Positions 26,129 to 35,867 are shown, counted from the stretch's first letter. The stretch: DNA of 64,000 nucleotides from Vibrio lentus (GCF_030409755.1 NZ_JAUFQE010000001.1:1798001-1862000), one strand, 5' to 3'. Translations and numbers: made by a program. The notes: generated by a model not told the origin, from the sequence alone.

Positions 26129-27136
26129 ATGAATAATTCTAACTTCCTGAGAGCATTAGGTATTTGGGGAATATACCAGTACGCAGTTGCTTACGATGGT
26201 GTTGATGCCGAACAATTGGGTATTCCAAGTTCGGTATTTAAGAACCCGATGAACCTCATTCCTGTACGTGAAGTAGACCGTTGGTTTGTGGGCCTTGAGC
26301 AACAAACCAACGATCCTGACATCATATTAAAGCTTGCTGACCGTGTAGAAATTGAAAAGCTTGGTCCACTATCGAATTGGATTTTCTCTGGTCACGATTT
26401 GGCCTCGACGATCCGTCGAGTGAACACCGGGCTACACTGCTTACAGTCTGGGGCTTACCTGTATGGGGCTCAAGTGGGGAACCTTATCAAGTGGTGTTAT
26501 CACAACCCATCTTACTCCGAGGCGGGGAAGGTTCATGATTCGATTCGAGTCGCTATCTTTATGATGAAGATATTGCGTTGTTACCTAGGGGAGGACTTTA
26601 AGCCAGCAGCTGTGACAATTGCGGGGCATCGAGAGAATGTTGCGCTTTATCAGGAGTACTTTGGTTGCAATATCCAGTGGGACAAACCGAGAACCGAGGT
26701 GTGGCTACCAAGTAAATTAAGGCTCTCTACCAACCAATCTCCGTCCGTCAGTAAAATGAGCCTGGCCATGAATTTTCATGACTTGGACAACTATCTAAAT
26801 ATGCCTGATGCCGCCGATGACCATAAAGTCACCTATGAAATGATCAATTACAGCCGTCACTTTGGCTTGCCCACCTTAAGTAAGGTATCCAGTTTATTGG
26901 GGTTGTCTGAGCAGCAGTTTCAGCGTCGGTTACACGATCTCGGCGTTAACTTTTCAACCATCACTGGTTACGTGCTCAGCAATATCGCGGTTGAGTTGTT
27001 GAGATATTCATTACCTATTGAAGAGGTGGCAAAACGTTTGGGTTATACCAACGTGGCGAGCTTTAATCGTATGTTCAAAAAGCATCGAGGTTTGACGCCT
27101 AAGCAATATACAGAGCGCTTTCAGTTGGATAGTTAG
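26129..27136 (+). CDS. AraC-family transcriptional regulator
   Basis: A 335-residue regulator from the ATG at 26129, with AAGGAAAG eight bases upstream (the frame extends 12 codons further without a ribosome site). The N-terminal part (about 10-200) fits the arabinose-binding-type sensor of the PF12625 class (VREVDRWFVGLEQQTNDPDIILKLADRV, described in part). The C-terminal AraC helix-turn-helix pair (about 235-330) includes LGLSEQQFQRRLHDLGVNF and VAKRLGYTNVASFNRMFKKHRGLTPKQY. It is divergent from the DUF3302/HlyD pair, which it may control. Confidence 0.9.
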   Translation: MNNSNFLRALGIWGIYQYAVAYDGVDAEQLGIPSSVFKNPMNLIPVREVDRWFVGLEQQTNDPDIILKLADRVEIEKLGPLSNWIFSGHDLASTIRRVNTGLHCLQSGAYLYGAQVGNLIKWCYHNPSYSEAGKVHDSIRVAIFMMKILRCYLGEDFKPAAVTIAGHRENVALYQEYFGCNIQWDKPRTEVWLPSKLRLSTNQSPSVSKMSLAMNFHDLDNYLNMPDAADDHKVTYEMINYSRHFGLPTLSKVSSLLGLSEQQFQRRLHDLGVNFSTITGYVLSNIAVELLRYSLPIEEVAKRLGYTNVASFNRMFKKHRGLTPKQYTERFQLDS

Positions 27137-27182
27137 CTTCGTTATCAGTAATAAGCATCGTTAACCATAACCTTAACCATGA

Positions 27183-28109
27183 TTATTTAGCTGGAGTAGA
27201 GTTTGTACTGTTCGAACCTTTCTTTCTAAGCAGGCTGGCAAAATAAACCATGCCCCACGTGCTTAAAATGAATGGTGCGGTAAGGGGAACGAGCTGTAAT
27301 TTGTGAAAGCCCAAAGTGACCAAGCAGTTTAGAAGCATGGATAGAATAATCAGTGGCCAAGGGATGCGTTGATATAGGACAAGCGCTAAGGTCGCAAGCA
27401 CAGCATTGTAACCATACAGGCCTTGTTTGATCAGTTCGTCAGAGACACCGATTAACTGGCTGAAAAAGGTGCCGACGGTCACCGCAAGTATTACCCATAG
27501 CGCATGCTTAATATTGTTGAACGCAATCGCAACCAAGATAACTAACCCCGATAACTCATTGTTGATGAAGCTGACTTGGCTGATGCCTTTTAACAACGTT
27601 ATGGCCATGCTTGGTAGGTTCAACCAATCGTTGAATGTTAAAAACGCTGTCGATTGTAGCGTAGTGTTTGAGGGTGTGAAAAAAGGGAGGTTCAAGCCTG
27701 ATTGAAGCATGTAGATAGACCAAGAGGTGGCAATGAAGGCACTTGTGTAACCGCGATACTTCTTAAAGCTAAACACGATCTTGGCGATGGGTACGGTAAT
27801 GAGCGAGCCGAGGGCTACCACTAAAATCAGCCACCCATTTACTTCAAAAAAATTCCCGATGAACAAAGCAATCAGTGCGCCATTTAGCGCATACATGCCA
27901 TTCTCAATATCATGAGACGGTTTATTGGTCAGTAAGGCAAATCCGTAGCTGCAACTCGCACCGAATAAGGTAAGAAAAGCCAGTGACAGTGACTCAATTG
28001 AAATGGCGAGCAATAGCAGAAAGGACGTCATGACAGATGACGTGAAATAGACTTGCCCAATACCATTGAGCAAGCCTTGAAGTGGGAGAGTTTCCTTATT
28101 TTTCTGCAT
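27183..28109 (-). CDS. Urea transporter (UT family)
   Basis: A 308-residue polytopic channel-like protein with two homologous halves. Each half has the urea-transporter pattern: NGMYALNGALIALFIG (about 85-100) and LYGYNAVLATLALVLY (about 225-240), with ILSTWGMVYFA near the end and GLLNGIGQVYFTSS near the start. The TAPFILSTW motif is characteristic. No urease genes are in the window, so any urea hydrolysis is encoded elsewhere or the channel serves another amide. It converges with the AraC gene, 46 bp from its stop. Confidence 0.88.
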   Translation of the reverse strand: MQKNKETLPLQGLLNGIGQVYFTSSVMTSFLLLLAISIESLSLAFLTLFGASCSYGFALLTNKPSHDIENGMYALNGALIALFIGNFFEVNGWLILVVALGSLITVPIAKIVFSFKKYRGYTSAFIATSWSIYMLQSGLNLPFFTPSNTTLQSTAFLTFNDWLNLPSMAITLLKGISQVSFINNELSGLVILVAIAFNNIKHALWVILAVTVGTFFSQLIGVSDELIKQGLYGYNAVLATLALVLYQRIPWPLIILSMLLNCLVTLGFHKLQLVPLTAPFILSTWGMVYFASLLRKKGSNSTNSTPAK

Positions 28110-28191
28110 TGTCTGATTAACTATTTAGTTATGTTAAAAATTTGATAAATCAGATTGTATACAATTATCCTTTGCTGACCACCTTGTCGTG

Positions 28192-28851
28192 CTAATTCTG
28201 GTACCAACGTTCGCCATAGGCTGCTTGATAATCAGGCTTTTCAATGATTCCTTCCTGCTCTGGTACTGTTTCTAGTGGCCCAACAACGGTTCGGTAAGGC
28301 AATACGCCAGCCCAAACGGGAACGGCCATATCAGCCTTATCATCATTCACACCATGCTTACCAATCTTCACGGAGGCTTCCGTTAAAGGTATCGCCAATA
28401 GCTCGGTTGCGGTGAGTTCTTTTTCGTTACTTAGCCTGACTTCATCGGTTCTTCCCGGCGCGATTTGCTCAATAAAGATATTCAACAAGCGATCCTTTTC
28501 TTGGTTGTCATCGATGACTGAAAATGACCCCAACACCACAGCTGAACGATAATGCGCACTGTGATGAAATGCCGAACGAGCTAACACCCAACCATCGAAC
28601 AAAGTGAACGTTAAACAGGTTGGCTCTCCTTTTTTTAAGCCTTTCAACAAGCGGCTGTTTTTAGCGCCATGAATGTAGACCGTATCATCCACTCGCCACG
28701 CGAGCATTGGAATAACCATGGGTCCATGTTCGCCTTGTAATGCAATGTGTGCGATTAAGCTCTCATCTATGATTTGATGAAGTTTCTCTTGTTCAAATAC
28801 GGCTTTGTGAGCCCCTTTTTTAATCGTGGTTCTTTTCGTGTTAGATAACAT
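28192..28851 (-). CDS. FMN-binding split-barrel protein (pyridoxamine-phosphate-oxidase-like)
   Basis: A 219-residue protein of the NimA/PNPOx-like flavin split-barrel family. Features include HIALQGEHGPMVIPMLAWRVDDTVYIHGAKNSRLLKGL (described in part, about 35-72) and the FDGWVLARSAFHHSAHYRSAVVLG stretch (about 85-108) that lines the flavin pocket. The C-terminal half has AVPVWAGVLPYRTVVGPL. It is divergent from a MocR/PdxR-type regulator that starts 91 bp away. In many bacteria such pairs link a MocR regulator to a flavin or B6-related enzyme. Exact reaction unknown. Confidence 0.8.
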   Translation of the reverse strand: MLSNTKRTTIKKGAHKAVFEQEKLHQIIDESLIAHIALQGEHGPMVIPMLAWRVDDTVYIHGAKNSRLLKGLKKGEPTCLTFTLFDGWVLARSAFHHSAHYRSAVVLGSFSVIDDNQEKDRLLNIFIEQIAPGRTDEVRLSNEKELTATELLAIPLTEASVKIGKHGVNDDKADMAVPVWAGVLPYRTVVGPLETVPEQEGIIEKPDYQAAYGERWYQN

Positions 28852-28941
28852 AATCGCTCCTTAATCATTGCCTTTTGATTAATGTAGCGATTAACTGATC
28901 TATTAAATAGAGCCACTTTTAAACACTGTTTGGATCCAGTT

Positions 28942-30402
28942 ATGCAGCCTATTGATGTCGGTGACCTACAGCTAGACGAGCAACATGACACACGTCAAAC
29001 CGCCTTGTTTCATGCGATCAGAGAAAAGATCGTTCAAGATTTATGGAGTAAGGGCAGTAAGTTACCTTCGACACGTAAGTTGGCTGTAGAACTGTCGGTA
29101 AGTCGAAATACGGTGATCTATGCGTACGAACAACTGGTTACTGAAGGCTATATTGAGAGTAAGCAAGGCTCAGGTTTTTATGTCTCGGTTGAACAACCAG
29201 AGCATTTCTTGAGTTTATCTCAATCGAGCAGTATTCAGAGTTCACATGATGTGAGTAAAGAGGTTGATAAGCCAAGTAGCGTGCGAGTGACACCTAACGA
29301 CATTAACCGCAGTTTTGCCCCCGGAGTTCCTGACTTAGATGCGTTCCCTTTTGCGAAATGGCAGAGGTTGCTGCAACGTCACTCTACACGTCAGAACATT
29401 GCGGGCAATCAAGAGGTTCAAGGAAGCTCAGCCTTGAGGGAAGCGTTGAGTGGGTATCTGGCAAGCAGTCGTTCAGTTCATTGCAGTACGGATAGAATCA
29501 TCATCACCGCAGGTGCGCAGCAAGCCATCTCAATTGGTTTGATGGCAACGTTAGCGATGGGGGACAAAATCCTTGTGGAAGAGCCCGGCTATCGACAAGT
29601 GCATAAAATCATCGATCTGTTGAGGCTAGAGCTAGACGGTGTGAGCGTGCGTGAAAAGGTTGGAATAGATATTGAAAAAGTGTTGTCCAGTAATGCTAAG
29701 GCTCTGTATGTCACGCCGAGTAACCAATACCCAATGGGGACGACACTCAATACTGAGCAACGACTTAAACTGATCGATTGGGCCAATCAACATCAGTCAT
29801 GGATCATTGAGGATGATTACGACAGTGAGTTTCAGTTTGCTCATCGCCCTTATACCAGCATGCAAGGGTTAGCGGGTAAGTTAGGGTTCGATGATCGTAT
29901 CATCTATGTCGGATCCCTGAGTAAGGTGATGTTCAATGGCTTGCGACTAGGTTATTTGGTGGTGCCAGAAAGTCTGGTGGCGAAGTGTCTTGAGATTAAA
30001 GATGCGCTCACTGGAGACACGGCGTCACATACACAAGAAGCGCTGGCAGACTTTGTACGTGAAGGCGATTTATTGCGCCATATTAGAAAGATGCGTCGTT
30101 CATACAAACTCAAGCATGAAGCGATGATAGAAGCGATTAAAAGTGAGTTTCATAGCGATCTTGAAGTGATCAGTCAGGCTGCAGGGCTACATGTGACCGT
30201 GAAGTGGTATCAAGGGATATCTGAACATGAGTGGAGCCGTAGAGCAGAGTTTGAAAATATCATCATTCGTCCTTTTGACTTTTATGAATATGGATCAAGT
30301 GATGCTCGTGATTGGAGTGGTGCAGTGCTGGGGTTTGGTAATATCCGACTGGCTGACATAAAGCCGAAGATCAAACAGATCGCTCGGCTTTTTTATCAGT
30401 AA
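28942..30402 (+). CDS. MocR/PdxR-family regulator (GntR HTH plus aminotransferase fold)
   Basis: A 486-residue chimeric regulator from the ATG at 28942 (a TTG four codons earlier is possible). The GntR winged helix is at about 15-85 (GSKLPSTRKLAVELSVSRNTVIYAYEQLVTEGYI, described in part). After a linker, the type-I aminotransferase-like domain (about 120-485) has ITAGAQQAI, YVTPSNQYPMG, EDDYDSEF and the PLP-Lys region VGSLSKVMFNGLRLGYL with its Lys. All expected PLP contacts look present. It probably senses PLP or an amino acid and controls the divergent flavin protein. Confidence 0.9.
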   Translation: MQPIDVGDLQLDEQHDTRQTALFHAIREKIVQDLWSKGSKLPSTRKLAVELSVSRNTVIYAYEQLVTEGYIESKQGSGFYVSVEQPEHFLSLSQSSSIQSSHDVSKEVDKPSSVRVTPNDINRSFAPGVPDLDAFPFAKWQRLLQRHSTRQNIAGNQEVQGSSALREALSGYLASSRSVHCSTDRIIITAGAQQAISIGLMATLAMGDKILVEEPGYRQVHKIIDLLRLELDGVSVREKVGIDIEKVLSSNAKALYVTPSNQYPMGTTLNTEQRLKLIDWANQHQSWIIEDDYDSEFQFAHRPYTSMQGLAGKLGFDDRIIYVGSLSKVMFNGLRLGYLVVPESLVAKCLEIKDALTGDTASHTQEALADFVREGDLLRHIRKMRRSYKLKHEAMIEAIKSEFHSDLEVISQAAGLHVTVKWYQGISEHEWSRRAEFENIIIRPFDFYEYGSSDARDWSGAVLGFGNIRLADIKPKIKQIARLFYQ

Positions 30403-30448
30403 TATTGGTAGGGCTTGTTTACAATTTTCTGATTCATCACTAATCGAG

Positions 30449-31714
30449 TTACAACTTGTCGATAGAGACGGTGGGTTTACCCAACCATTTGCGCCAAGGG
30501 AGTGACAATGTCACAAAAACAGTCACTGCATAGAGCATCGACCAACTTAGGCAGATAAACACCAAGGTACAGATGACCAGTGAAATCATGGCTGTGTATC
30601 TCGATGCGCCAGTCAGTAATCGGCAGGCCGCTAACATCGCAAGCAGATAAACTAGAACAAAAATACCATTGGCGAGTTTAAGAAAGAATTCGAGATCTAA
30701 ATTAGACAGCTCGCCGATGACACACGAAATAAGCGCAATAAAGCCGATTGCTAAGGTTGGATAAAGTGGTACGCCACGGCTGTTGAGCTGCGCCATTTTA
30801 CTGGTCGGAGTGTGTTGGCGAGCTTGAGCCCAAATCATGCGAGACAAGCTTTGGGTGTAAAGGTTTAGGCTAGCAAAACAAGCAAAGAAGCCAAGTACAC
30901 TGATGACGGTTTTAAAGCCATTGCCAAACAGTTGCTCTGTCACCCACGGGATAGAGGCAGCATCAAATTCTGGTGAACCATAAGCGCCTAGCTTGATAAT
31001 AACCACTGAACAAGCCCAGTACACCAAGCCTGCGACGAAACACCCGGCAATGATGGCGATGGGGAAGTCACGCTGTGGATTCTTAAATTCCTCTCCCATG
31101 TGAGCAAAGGCTTCGATTCCTACAAAGCACCAAAACATAACCGCCAATGCAGAACCAATAGACCACATTGAATCGGATGTCATAGTCGGAACTGCGATGT
31201 CAGCAGCAGTGATGTCGGCTTTCCAGACAAACGCGCTGACTAAAGCAAAAATCGATAAGGCAATTACGGTTTGCAAGCGGCCTGAAGATTTACTGCCCAT
31301 CAAATTGACGGCAATAAGCAGAGCGACGGTAAAGGATTGAGCACCTAATGGTGTGTCGAGTGGTGCTGGTAACAGTTGTTGAGCAAAGCCACCTGCCAAT
31401 GCAATCGCCGCCGGAATACCGACAGGAATAACACTCACAAACAACCAAGCCACACTGGTCTCTAAACGCTCGTTAAACGCTTGGCGCACAAAATAGGCCG
31501 TGCCCCCTGCATTGGGGTAGCGTTTCCCTAATGCTGCGAAGGTTAGTGCAATCGGGCAAATGGCGATAAACAGGATTAACCATGCTAGTAGTGATAGCTG
31601 CCCTGCAATGCCTGCCGCGATAGCTGGGATCATAAATAATCCTGTGCCAAGCAAGGTCGTAGAGAGTTGTCCAATTCCTGAAATAAGCGTGATTTCTTGT
31701 TTGAGTTGCGTCAT
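30449..31714 (-). CDS. yjeH: APC-family amino-acid exporter, YjeH-like
   Basis: A 421-residue permease with about 12 hydrophobic segments. Its N-terminus LKQEITLISGIGQLSTTLLGTG and the segments RYPNAGGTAYFVRQAFNERLE and WLFVSVIPVGIPAA closely follow E. coli YjeH, known to export methionine and branched-chain amino acids. The Gly-rich GTGLFMIPA break in helix 1 is typical of APC transporters. It is divergent from an Lrp-type regulator at 31958, which fits amino-acid-responsive control. It converges with the MocR gene, 46 bp from its stop. Confidence 0.85.
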   Translation of the reverse strand: MTQLKQEITLISGIGQLSTTLLGTGLFMIPAIAAGIAGQLSLLAWLILFIAICPIALTFAALGKRYPNAGGTAYFVRQAFNERLETSVAWLFVSVIPVGIPAAIALAGGFAQQLLPAPLDTPLGAQSFTVALLIAVNLMGSKSSGRLQTVIALSIFALVSAFVWKADITAADIAVPTMTSDSMWSIGSALAVMFWCFVGIEAFAHMGEEFKNPQRDFPIAIIAGCFVAGLVYWACSVVIIKLGAYGSPEFDAASIPWVTEQLFGNGFKTVISVLGFFACFASLNLYTQSLSRMIWAQARQHTPTSKMAQLNSRGVPLYPTLAIGFIALISCVIGELSNLDLEFFLKLANGIFVLVYLLAMLAACRLLTGASRYTAMISLVICTLVFICLSWSMLYAVTVFVTLSLPWRKWLGKPTVSIDKL

Positions 31715-31957
31715 TCGCTGTCCTTGCTATTGGCTTTGATATCGGTTTTATGATGCAGTCTTGTGAGGCTGAGATTGAAAGCATACATTGTCGACATCAA
31801 TAATACAGCTAGCGAAACGTCTTAAGACACCGTCAATTTAACGGTATTAATTTGATTAAGCGTGAAAGTGTCGGCTGTCATAATGGCTGTTATAAGTAAG
31901 AAAGTTGTGTCAAATTAGGCGTTATAAATAGAACAATAAATGGAAAGAATCAGAAGC

Positions 31958-32419
31958 ATGGATAAATTTGATCGCCAAATTTTAGATATTCTAAAAACTA
32001 ACGCTCGATGTTCAGTGAGCGATATCGCCAGAGATGTCAGCCTGTCTCGCTCTGCGGTGAACGCCAGAATCAAGAAGCTGGAAAACGATAAGATCATTAC
32101 AGGATATTGTGCACAGGTAACCGAGCCTGATTTACCGAAGAACGTTGGCGCTTATATCTCTTTGAAGTTTGACATGTCGAGCAGTAACCATAATTGTGAG
32201 TCTTACGCTAAAAATATCTACGCCATTGATGGTGTGCAGTGGTGTCACTCTATCAGCGGTGAGACCGACATGATGCTTTATGTTGAAGTTGAAAGCATGG
32301 AGCGTTTGAACCAAATTCGCGACCAGCTGCAAGGCTATCCTGAACTTCGACATCTTATGACTCATACTGTCTTAACGGAATTTTTCAACAAGCAAACTTC
32401 GTCTTTTAATATGTCTTGA
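31958..32419 (+). CDS. Lrp/AsnC-family transcriptional regulator
   Basis: A 153-residue regulator from the ATG at 31958, which gives the usual MDKFDRQILDILKTNARCSV start; an ATG six codons earlier is less typical. The HTH is at about 17-50 (SVSDIARDVSLSRSAVNARIKKL) and the ligand-binding RAM domain at about 60-145 (ISGETDMMLYVEVESMERLNQI). It is divergent from the YjeH-like exporter across a gap of about 240 bp and is the natural candidate to regulate it. Confidence 0.9.
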   Translation: MDKFDRQILDILKTNARCSVSDIARDVSLSRSAVNARIKKLENDKIITGYCAQVTEPDLPKNVGAYISLKFDMSSSNHNCESYAKNIYAIDGVQWCHSISGETDMMLYVEVESMERLNQIRDQLQGYPELRHLMTHTVLTEFFNKQTSSFNMS

Positions 32420-32512
32420 GTTAATGCCGCTTACCTTCACCGTGTCGTCATTTGTCCGTACTTACTCAACTTATTCTTACTCACTCTATTCTTATTCACT
32501 CTAAGGTTGCTG

Positions 32513-33460
32513 ATGTTAGGTAATATCAATTTAAATTTACTGCGGTCGCTGCATGTACTTCTTGAAGAGTGCCATGTCAGTCGAGCCGCTCAGCGTCTGC
32601 ACATCACGCAGTCGGCGGTGAGCCGTCAACTGGCTCAGCTTAGAGATCTATGTGGTGATCCCCTTCTGGTTCGTGATGGGAACAAACTGGTTCCAACCAA
32701 CCGTGCTTTGTTGCTTAAAAGCAAGCTCGATGACTTGCTGGGCGAGTTTGACCACCTCTTAGATGATAAGCCATTTGATCCACAAGATTGGCAAGGTGAA
32801 TTGGTGTTGGCTTCGAGTGATTATGTTGCTCAGTATATCTTGCCCATTATTGTGTCCGAGGTGTCGAAGGACGCGCCTCATATCAACTTGGCTTATCGTT
32901 TGTGGCAGCCTAACTTCCTTGAAACGCTCAATGAATCAGGTATTCACTTGGCGTCGAGTATGTTCCCCAAAAAGCCGGATCATGTCTCAAGTATCAAGCT
33001 CGGAGAGGATAAGTCCGTGTGTTTGATGAGAGCCTCTCATCCGTTGGCTAAGCAATCAGCCATAAGCTCGGAAGACATCGTGAGTTACTCACATATCAAA
33101 GTCACGGGTGGGGGAGACAAAGACAGCTATTCGGATATTGCGTTAAAGAAACAGGGACATAAACGCAGAATCGCGTTGCAGGTACCGTTCTTTTCATCGG
33201 CGGGAAACGTGTTAATGCAAGACGACTACTTGATGATTGTGCCGGAGCATATTGCTTATAACTTGGGTCGACATCTCGATGTCGCTTACTTTTCGCTGCC
33301 GTTTGAGACAGAAATGCATACCTATTGGCTGATGTGGCATCCTAAGTATGACAACGACTCTGCCCATAAATGGGCTCGAGAGAAAGCGTTTAAAGCCATC
33401 CAAAAGTCGAGTTACAATATCAGTATGATTTCAAATCATACCAGTGATGATAATCTTTGA
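32513..33460 (+). CDS. LysR-family transcriptional regulator
   Basis: A 315-residue regulator from the ATG at 32513 with AAGG six bases upstream. The winged HTH is at about 5-65 (HVSRAAQRLHITQSAVSRQLAQLRDLCGDPLLVRDGNKLVPT, described in part), and the substrate-binding domain follows (about 90-300: ELVLASSDYVAQYILP, YRLWQPNFLETLNESG, YLMIVPEHIAYNLG). It may act on the LysE-type exporter that begins about 100 bp downstream on the same strand, but no operator could be assigned. Confidence 0.9.
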   Translation: MLGNINLNLLRSLHVLLEECHVSRAAQRLHITQSAVSRQLAQLRDLCGDPLLVRDGNKLVPTNRALLLKSKLDDLLGEFDHLLDDKPFDPQDWQGELVLASSDYVAQYILPIIVSEVSKDAPHINLAYRLWQPNFLETLNESGIHLASSMFPKKPDHVSSIKLGEDKSVCLMRASHPLAKQSAISSEDIVSYSHIKVTGGGDKDSYSDIALKKQGHKRRIALQVPFFSSAGNVLMQDDYLMIVPEHIAYNLGRHLDVAYFSLPFETEMHTYWLMWHPKYDNDSAHKWAREKAFKAIQKSSYNISMISNHTSDDNL

Positions 33461-33557
33461 TTTCAAATAATACCTACTGCGGATTATTGTAAGCGCTAAG
33501 TATTGAGTATTAATTGTAGAGTGTTCAGCTAGAGCGCTTTGTTTTACTAGGAATGGA

Positions 33558-34175
33558 ATGATGACAGTAACAATTTGGTTTTCTTTATTAGCTATCTGCT
33601 TGTTGGGTGCAATGTCTCCGGGCCCAAGCTTGGCGATGATCGCTAAGCACAGTTTGGCTGGTGGTCGTATGAACGGACTTATCGCAGCTTGGTCACACGC
33701 TGCGGGCATAGGTATTTACGCGTTCGCAACCATTGTCGGCTTAGCCGTTGTGCTTGAGCAATCACCAATGTTGTTCAAAGGGATCAGTTTAGCGGGTGCA
33801 GCGTATCTGCTCTATCTCGGTGTAAACGCGTTGCGTTCGAAAGGTGGTGTTGCCGCGAAATTGGAAGCGGGTGAACAGATGAGCTACATGCAGTCTGCTC
33901 GCGAAGCTTTCTTGATCTCAATCTTGAGCCCTAAGATCGCGCTGTTTTTTATCGCTCTATTTAGCCAATTTGTGGCGTTAGGTAATGAACTGAGCAATCA
34001 AGTGATTATTGTCTCAACGCCACTGATTGTTGATGGCCTTTGGTATACCTTTATTACTTTGGTGCTCTCTAGCCCGTTGATCGTAGAGCGCATTCGAGCA
34101 AAAGCGCAGTTGATCGATCGATTGTCAGGCGTGGTGTTGATTCTGCTTGCTGTGCGTGTGGTGTGGACGATATAG
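33558..34175 (+). CDS. LysE/RhtB-family amino-acid exporter
   Basis: A 205-residue inner-membrane exporter with six hydrophobic segments. The N-terminal signature LGAMSPGPSLAMIAKHSLAGG is that of RhtB/LysE proteins, followed by AAYLLYLGVNALRSK (about 80) and LISILSPKIALFFIALFSQF (about 122). AGGAATGGA precedes an ATGATG double start. The gene is followed by a bidirectional terminator. Substrate unknown. Confidence 0.9.
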   Translation: MMTVTIWFSLLAICLLGAMSPGPSLAMIAKHSLAGGRMNGLIAAWSHAAGIGIYAFATIVGLAVVLEQSPMLFKGISLAGAAYLLYLGVNALRSKGGVAAKLEAGEQMSYMQSAREAFLISILSPKIALFFIALFSQFVALGNELSNQVIIVSTPLIVDGLWYTFITLVLSSPLIVERIRAKAQLIDRLSGVVLILLAVRVVWTI

Positions 34176-34211
34176 CGATAGTTCATATACTGGCCAGAAA
34201 CGATATCCATT

Positions 34212-34248
34212 AAAAAGGCTCACTAGACGTTATCTAGTGAGCCTTTTT
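34212..34248. terminator. Bidirectional terminator
   Basis: AAAAAGGCTCACTAGA at 34212-34227 pairs with TCTAGTGAGCCTTTTT at 34233-34248. The perfect stem flanked by A and T runs serves the LysE gene and the convergent hydrolase gene. Confidence 0.88.
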
Positions 34249-34284
34249 GACTTCTATGAATTGGCTTCGACAGACTTGAGCTTG

Positions 34285-35448
34285 TTAGCCTTCTGAATTC
34301 AGAACCGCATCGAGCTTTTCCATGGAATCTGAAAAGTACGGGTTGTAGGTCAAACGCGCATGGTTTTTACCTTCTTCACGATATCCCCACGCTGAGTACC
34401 ACACTTCACTTGTTGCGTTGCACTGTGCTTCTAAACCTTCCTCTTGACCGTTAGAGCAGATCTTTTCGCTACCATTGATCCCGTAGTACGGATTGCTTGG
34501 TGAGAACAGTAAGCCCATATGAGAACCGTTCGAAATACGTTGCTCTGGGATCTTCATGCTGTATTGAACAGCGCGAGGATCGTCGAGTGTGGTTTCCCCT
34601 TGCCAAACTAAGACATTGTTTGGGTTTGGCATAGACTCCGTAAATGCTTGTTGAACAAAGCTGGTGTCAATCACACTGTCGCCTTCACTCATCATGATAA
34701 ATACGGGCTTATCGAAGTGTTTATCTTGTAAGTCTTCGCGAACCACTTCTGATGTCTCGTAGTAAACCGAGGCACCATTCATTGGCAACGAGTTGTAACG
34801 CAATACATTGTCTTCAGGATCTTGATCCGCCCAAGTGACAAAGTAGCTTGCTAGCCCTGCATATTGAACCGCAGACGAACTCGGTTGGAACGCAGGAGAA
34901 AATAACAGTAACCCAGAGATCTTAGGATCGTTCATCGCCTGTGAAGTTACGAGGTTCGCGCCTGTTGAATAACCGCCAAGCCAAACAGAATCATACTCTT
35001 GCTCAAGTAACTTCGTGTGATGAGCCACCACGCCCTGCCAATCTTCTAAGTTTGGCTGCATTAAGTCACCAACACGACTGCCGTGGCCCGGTAGCAATAC
35101 CGTTCTCACTAGGTAGCCTTGTTCTGCTAAGTGCGTTGCGATGTCTTTAAACGAGTAGGGTGAATCACCTAACCCATGAACCAATAAAACCGCCTTACCG
35201 TTAGGTTTCGCAGGTTGATATTCGGTAGGTGAATTGAGTTGAATCTCTAGCTGCTTGTCTTTGGTCATGAACACACGATTTTTCAGTAACCAATCTTGAG
35301 TATCGTTCACGTAGGCTTCAAAGCTGTCTTGCTGATATTCAGGCAAGTTAGGAGATGTTTCGTAAGCGGGGGCGATGGTCTCGTTGGAGCAACCAACGAG
35401 ACTTAAAGTCGTTAAGGCTAGCAGTGCTAGGAGGGGTTTTCTTTGCAT
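34285..35448 (-). CDS. Lipoprotein with alpha/beta-hydrolase fold
   Basis: A 387-residue protein from the ATG at 35448 (a longer frame adds ten polar residues). A lipobox SLVGC gives a lipidated Cys near residue 20, so it should sit in the cell envelope. The hydrolase domain has the oxyanion region VLLVHGLGDSPYSF (about 84), VLLPGHGSR, the nucleophile elbow GGYSTGANL with Ser (about 158), an acidic residue in MSEGDSVID (about 245) and a late His in ISNGSHMGLLF (about 305). The fold resembles lysophospholipase/carboxylesterase types. Substrate unknown. Confidence 0.85.
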   Translation of the reverse strand: MQRKPLLALLALTTLSLVGCSNETIAPAYETSPNLPEYQQDSFEAYVNDTQDWLLKNRVFMTKDKQLEIQLNSPTEYQPAKPNGKAVLLVHGLGDSPYSFKDIATHLAEQGYLVRTVLLPGHGSRVGDLMQPNLEDWQGVVAHHTKLLEQEYDSVWLGGYSTGANLVTSQAMNDPKISGLLLFSPAFQPSSSAVQYAGLASYFVTWADQDPEDNVLRYNSLPMNGASVYYETSEVVREDLQDKHFDKPVFIMMSEGDSVIDTSFVQQAFTESMPNPNNVLVWQGETTLDDPRAVQYSMKIPEQRISNGSHMGLLFSPSNPYYGINGSEKICSNGQEEGLEAQCNATSEVWYSAWGYREEGKNHARLTYNPYFSDSMEKLDAVLNSEG

Positions 35449-35501
35449 TATGTAATGTTGTCTCTGTTGTGCTTTCACTATGTCTGAAGCTAAAGTTTAG
35501 A

Positions 35502-35732
35502 TTACTTTCTGCTTGAAAGGTCTTCGTATTCACCTTCAATAACACCGGCATCATTGGTTGATGACTGACGCGTGTTCATATGAGCTGCGAAACCTTGTTT
35601 CTTCATTTGATTCTGAATGCGCTTGCCAGTAATTAAAGCTGCGATAGCCAAAGGAATAGCAAGAATCAAGCTTGTGAATAGCGCCAAAAGGCCGGTAAAC
35701 AATGCAACAATCGTAACTAATATATTTTTCAT
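35502..35732 (-). CDS. Small membrane protein, unknown
   Basis: From the second ATG (35732), which is eight bases after GAGAGG, the protein has 76 residues; the first ATG at 35738 sits too close to that ribosome site. There is one long hydrophobic region (about 4-35, possibly a helical hairpin) and then a polar tail with KRIQNQMKKQG and EGEYEDL. No family is recognised. It is upstream of and on the same strand as the hydrolase lipoprotein (54-bp gap), so they may be co-transcribed. It is divergent from hcp. Confidence 0.6.
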   Translation of the reverse strand: MKNILVTIVALFTGLLALFTSLILAIPLAIAALITGKRIQNQMKKQGFAAHMNTRQSSTNDAGVIEGEYEDLSSRK

Positions 35733-35813
35733 ATTCATTCCTCTCTTTCTATGTTGTTACTTTATCGCTTCTATTCTGAACGAAACATGAACACCGTAAA
35801 ATATTCTTCAAGA

Positions 35814-35867
35814 GTCACTATGACACAGGTGTGTGTGGTTTTCGGGTTTATATGTAGTCATATTCAC
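35814..35867 (+). promoter_or_regulatory. Candidate NorR sites upstream of hcp
   Basis: GTCACTATGAC at 35814-35824 is an exact GTCA-N3-TGAC, the NorR enhancer-type palindrome. GTCATATTCAC at 35857-35867 is a weaker copy. They lie 55-110 bp upstream of the sigma-54 promoter, the right distance for a NorR enhancer. Confidence 0.6.
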
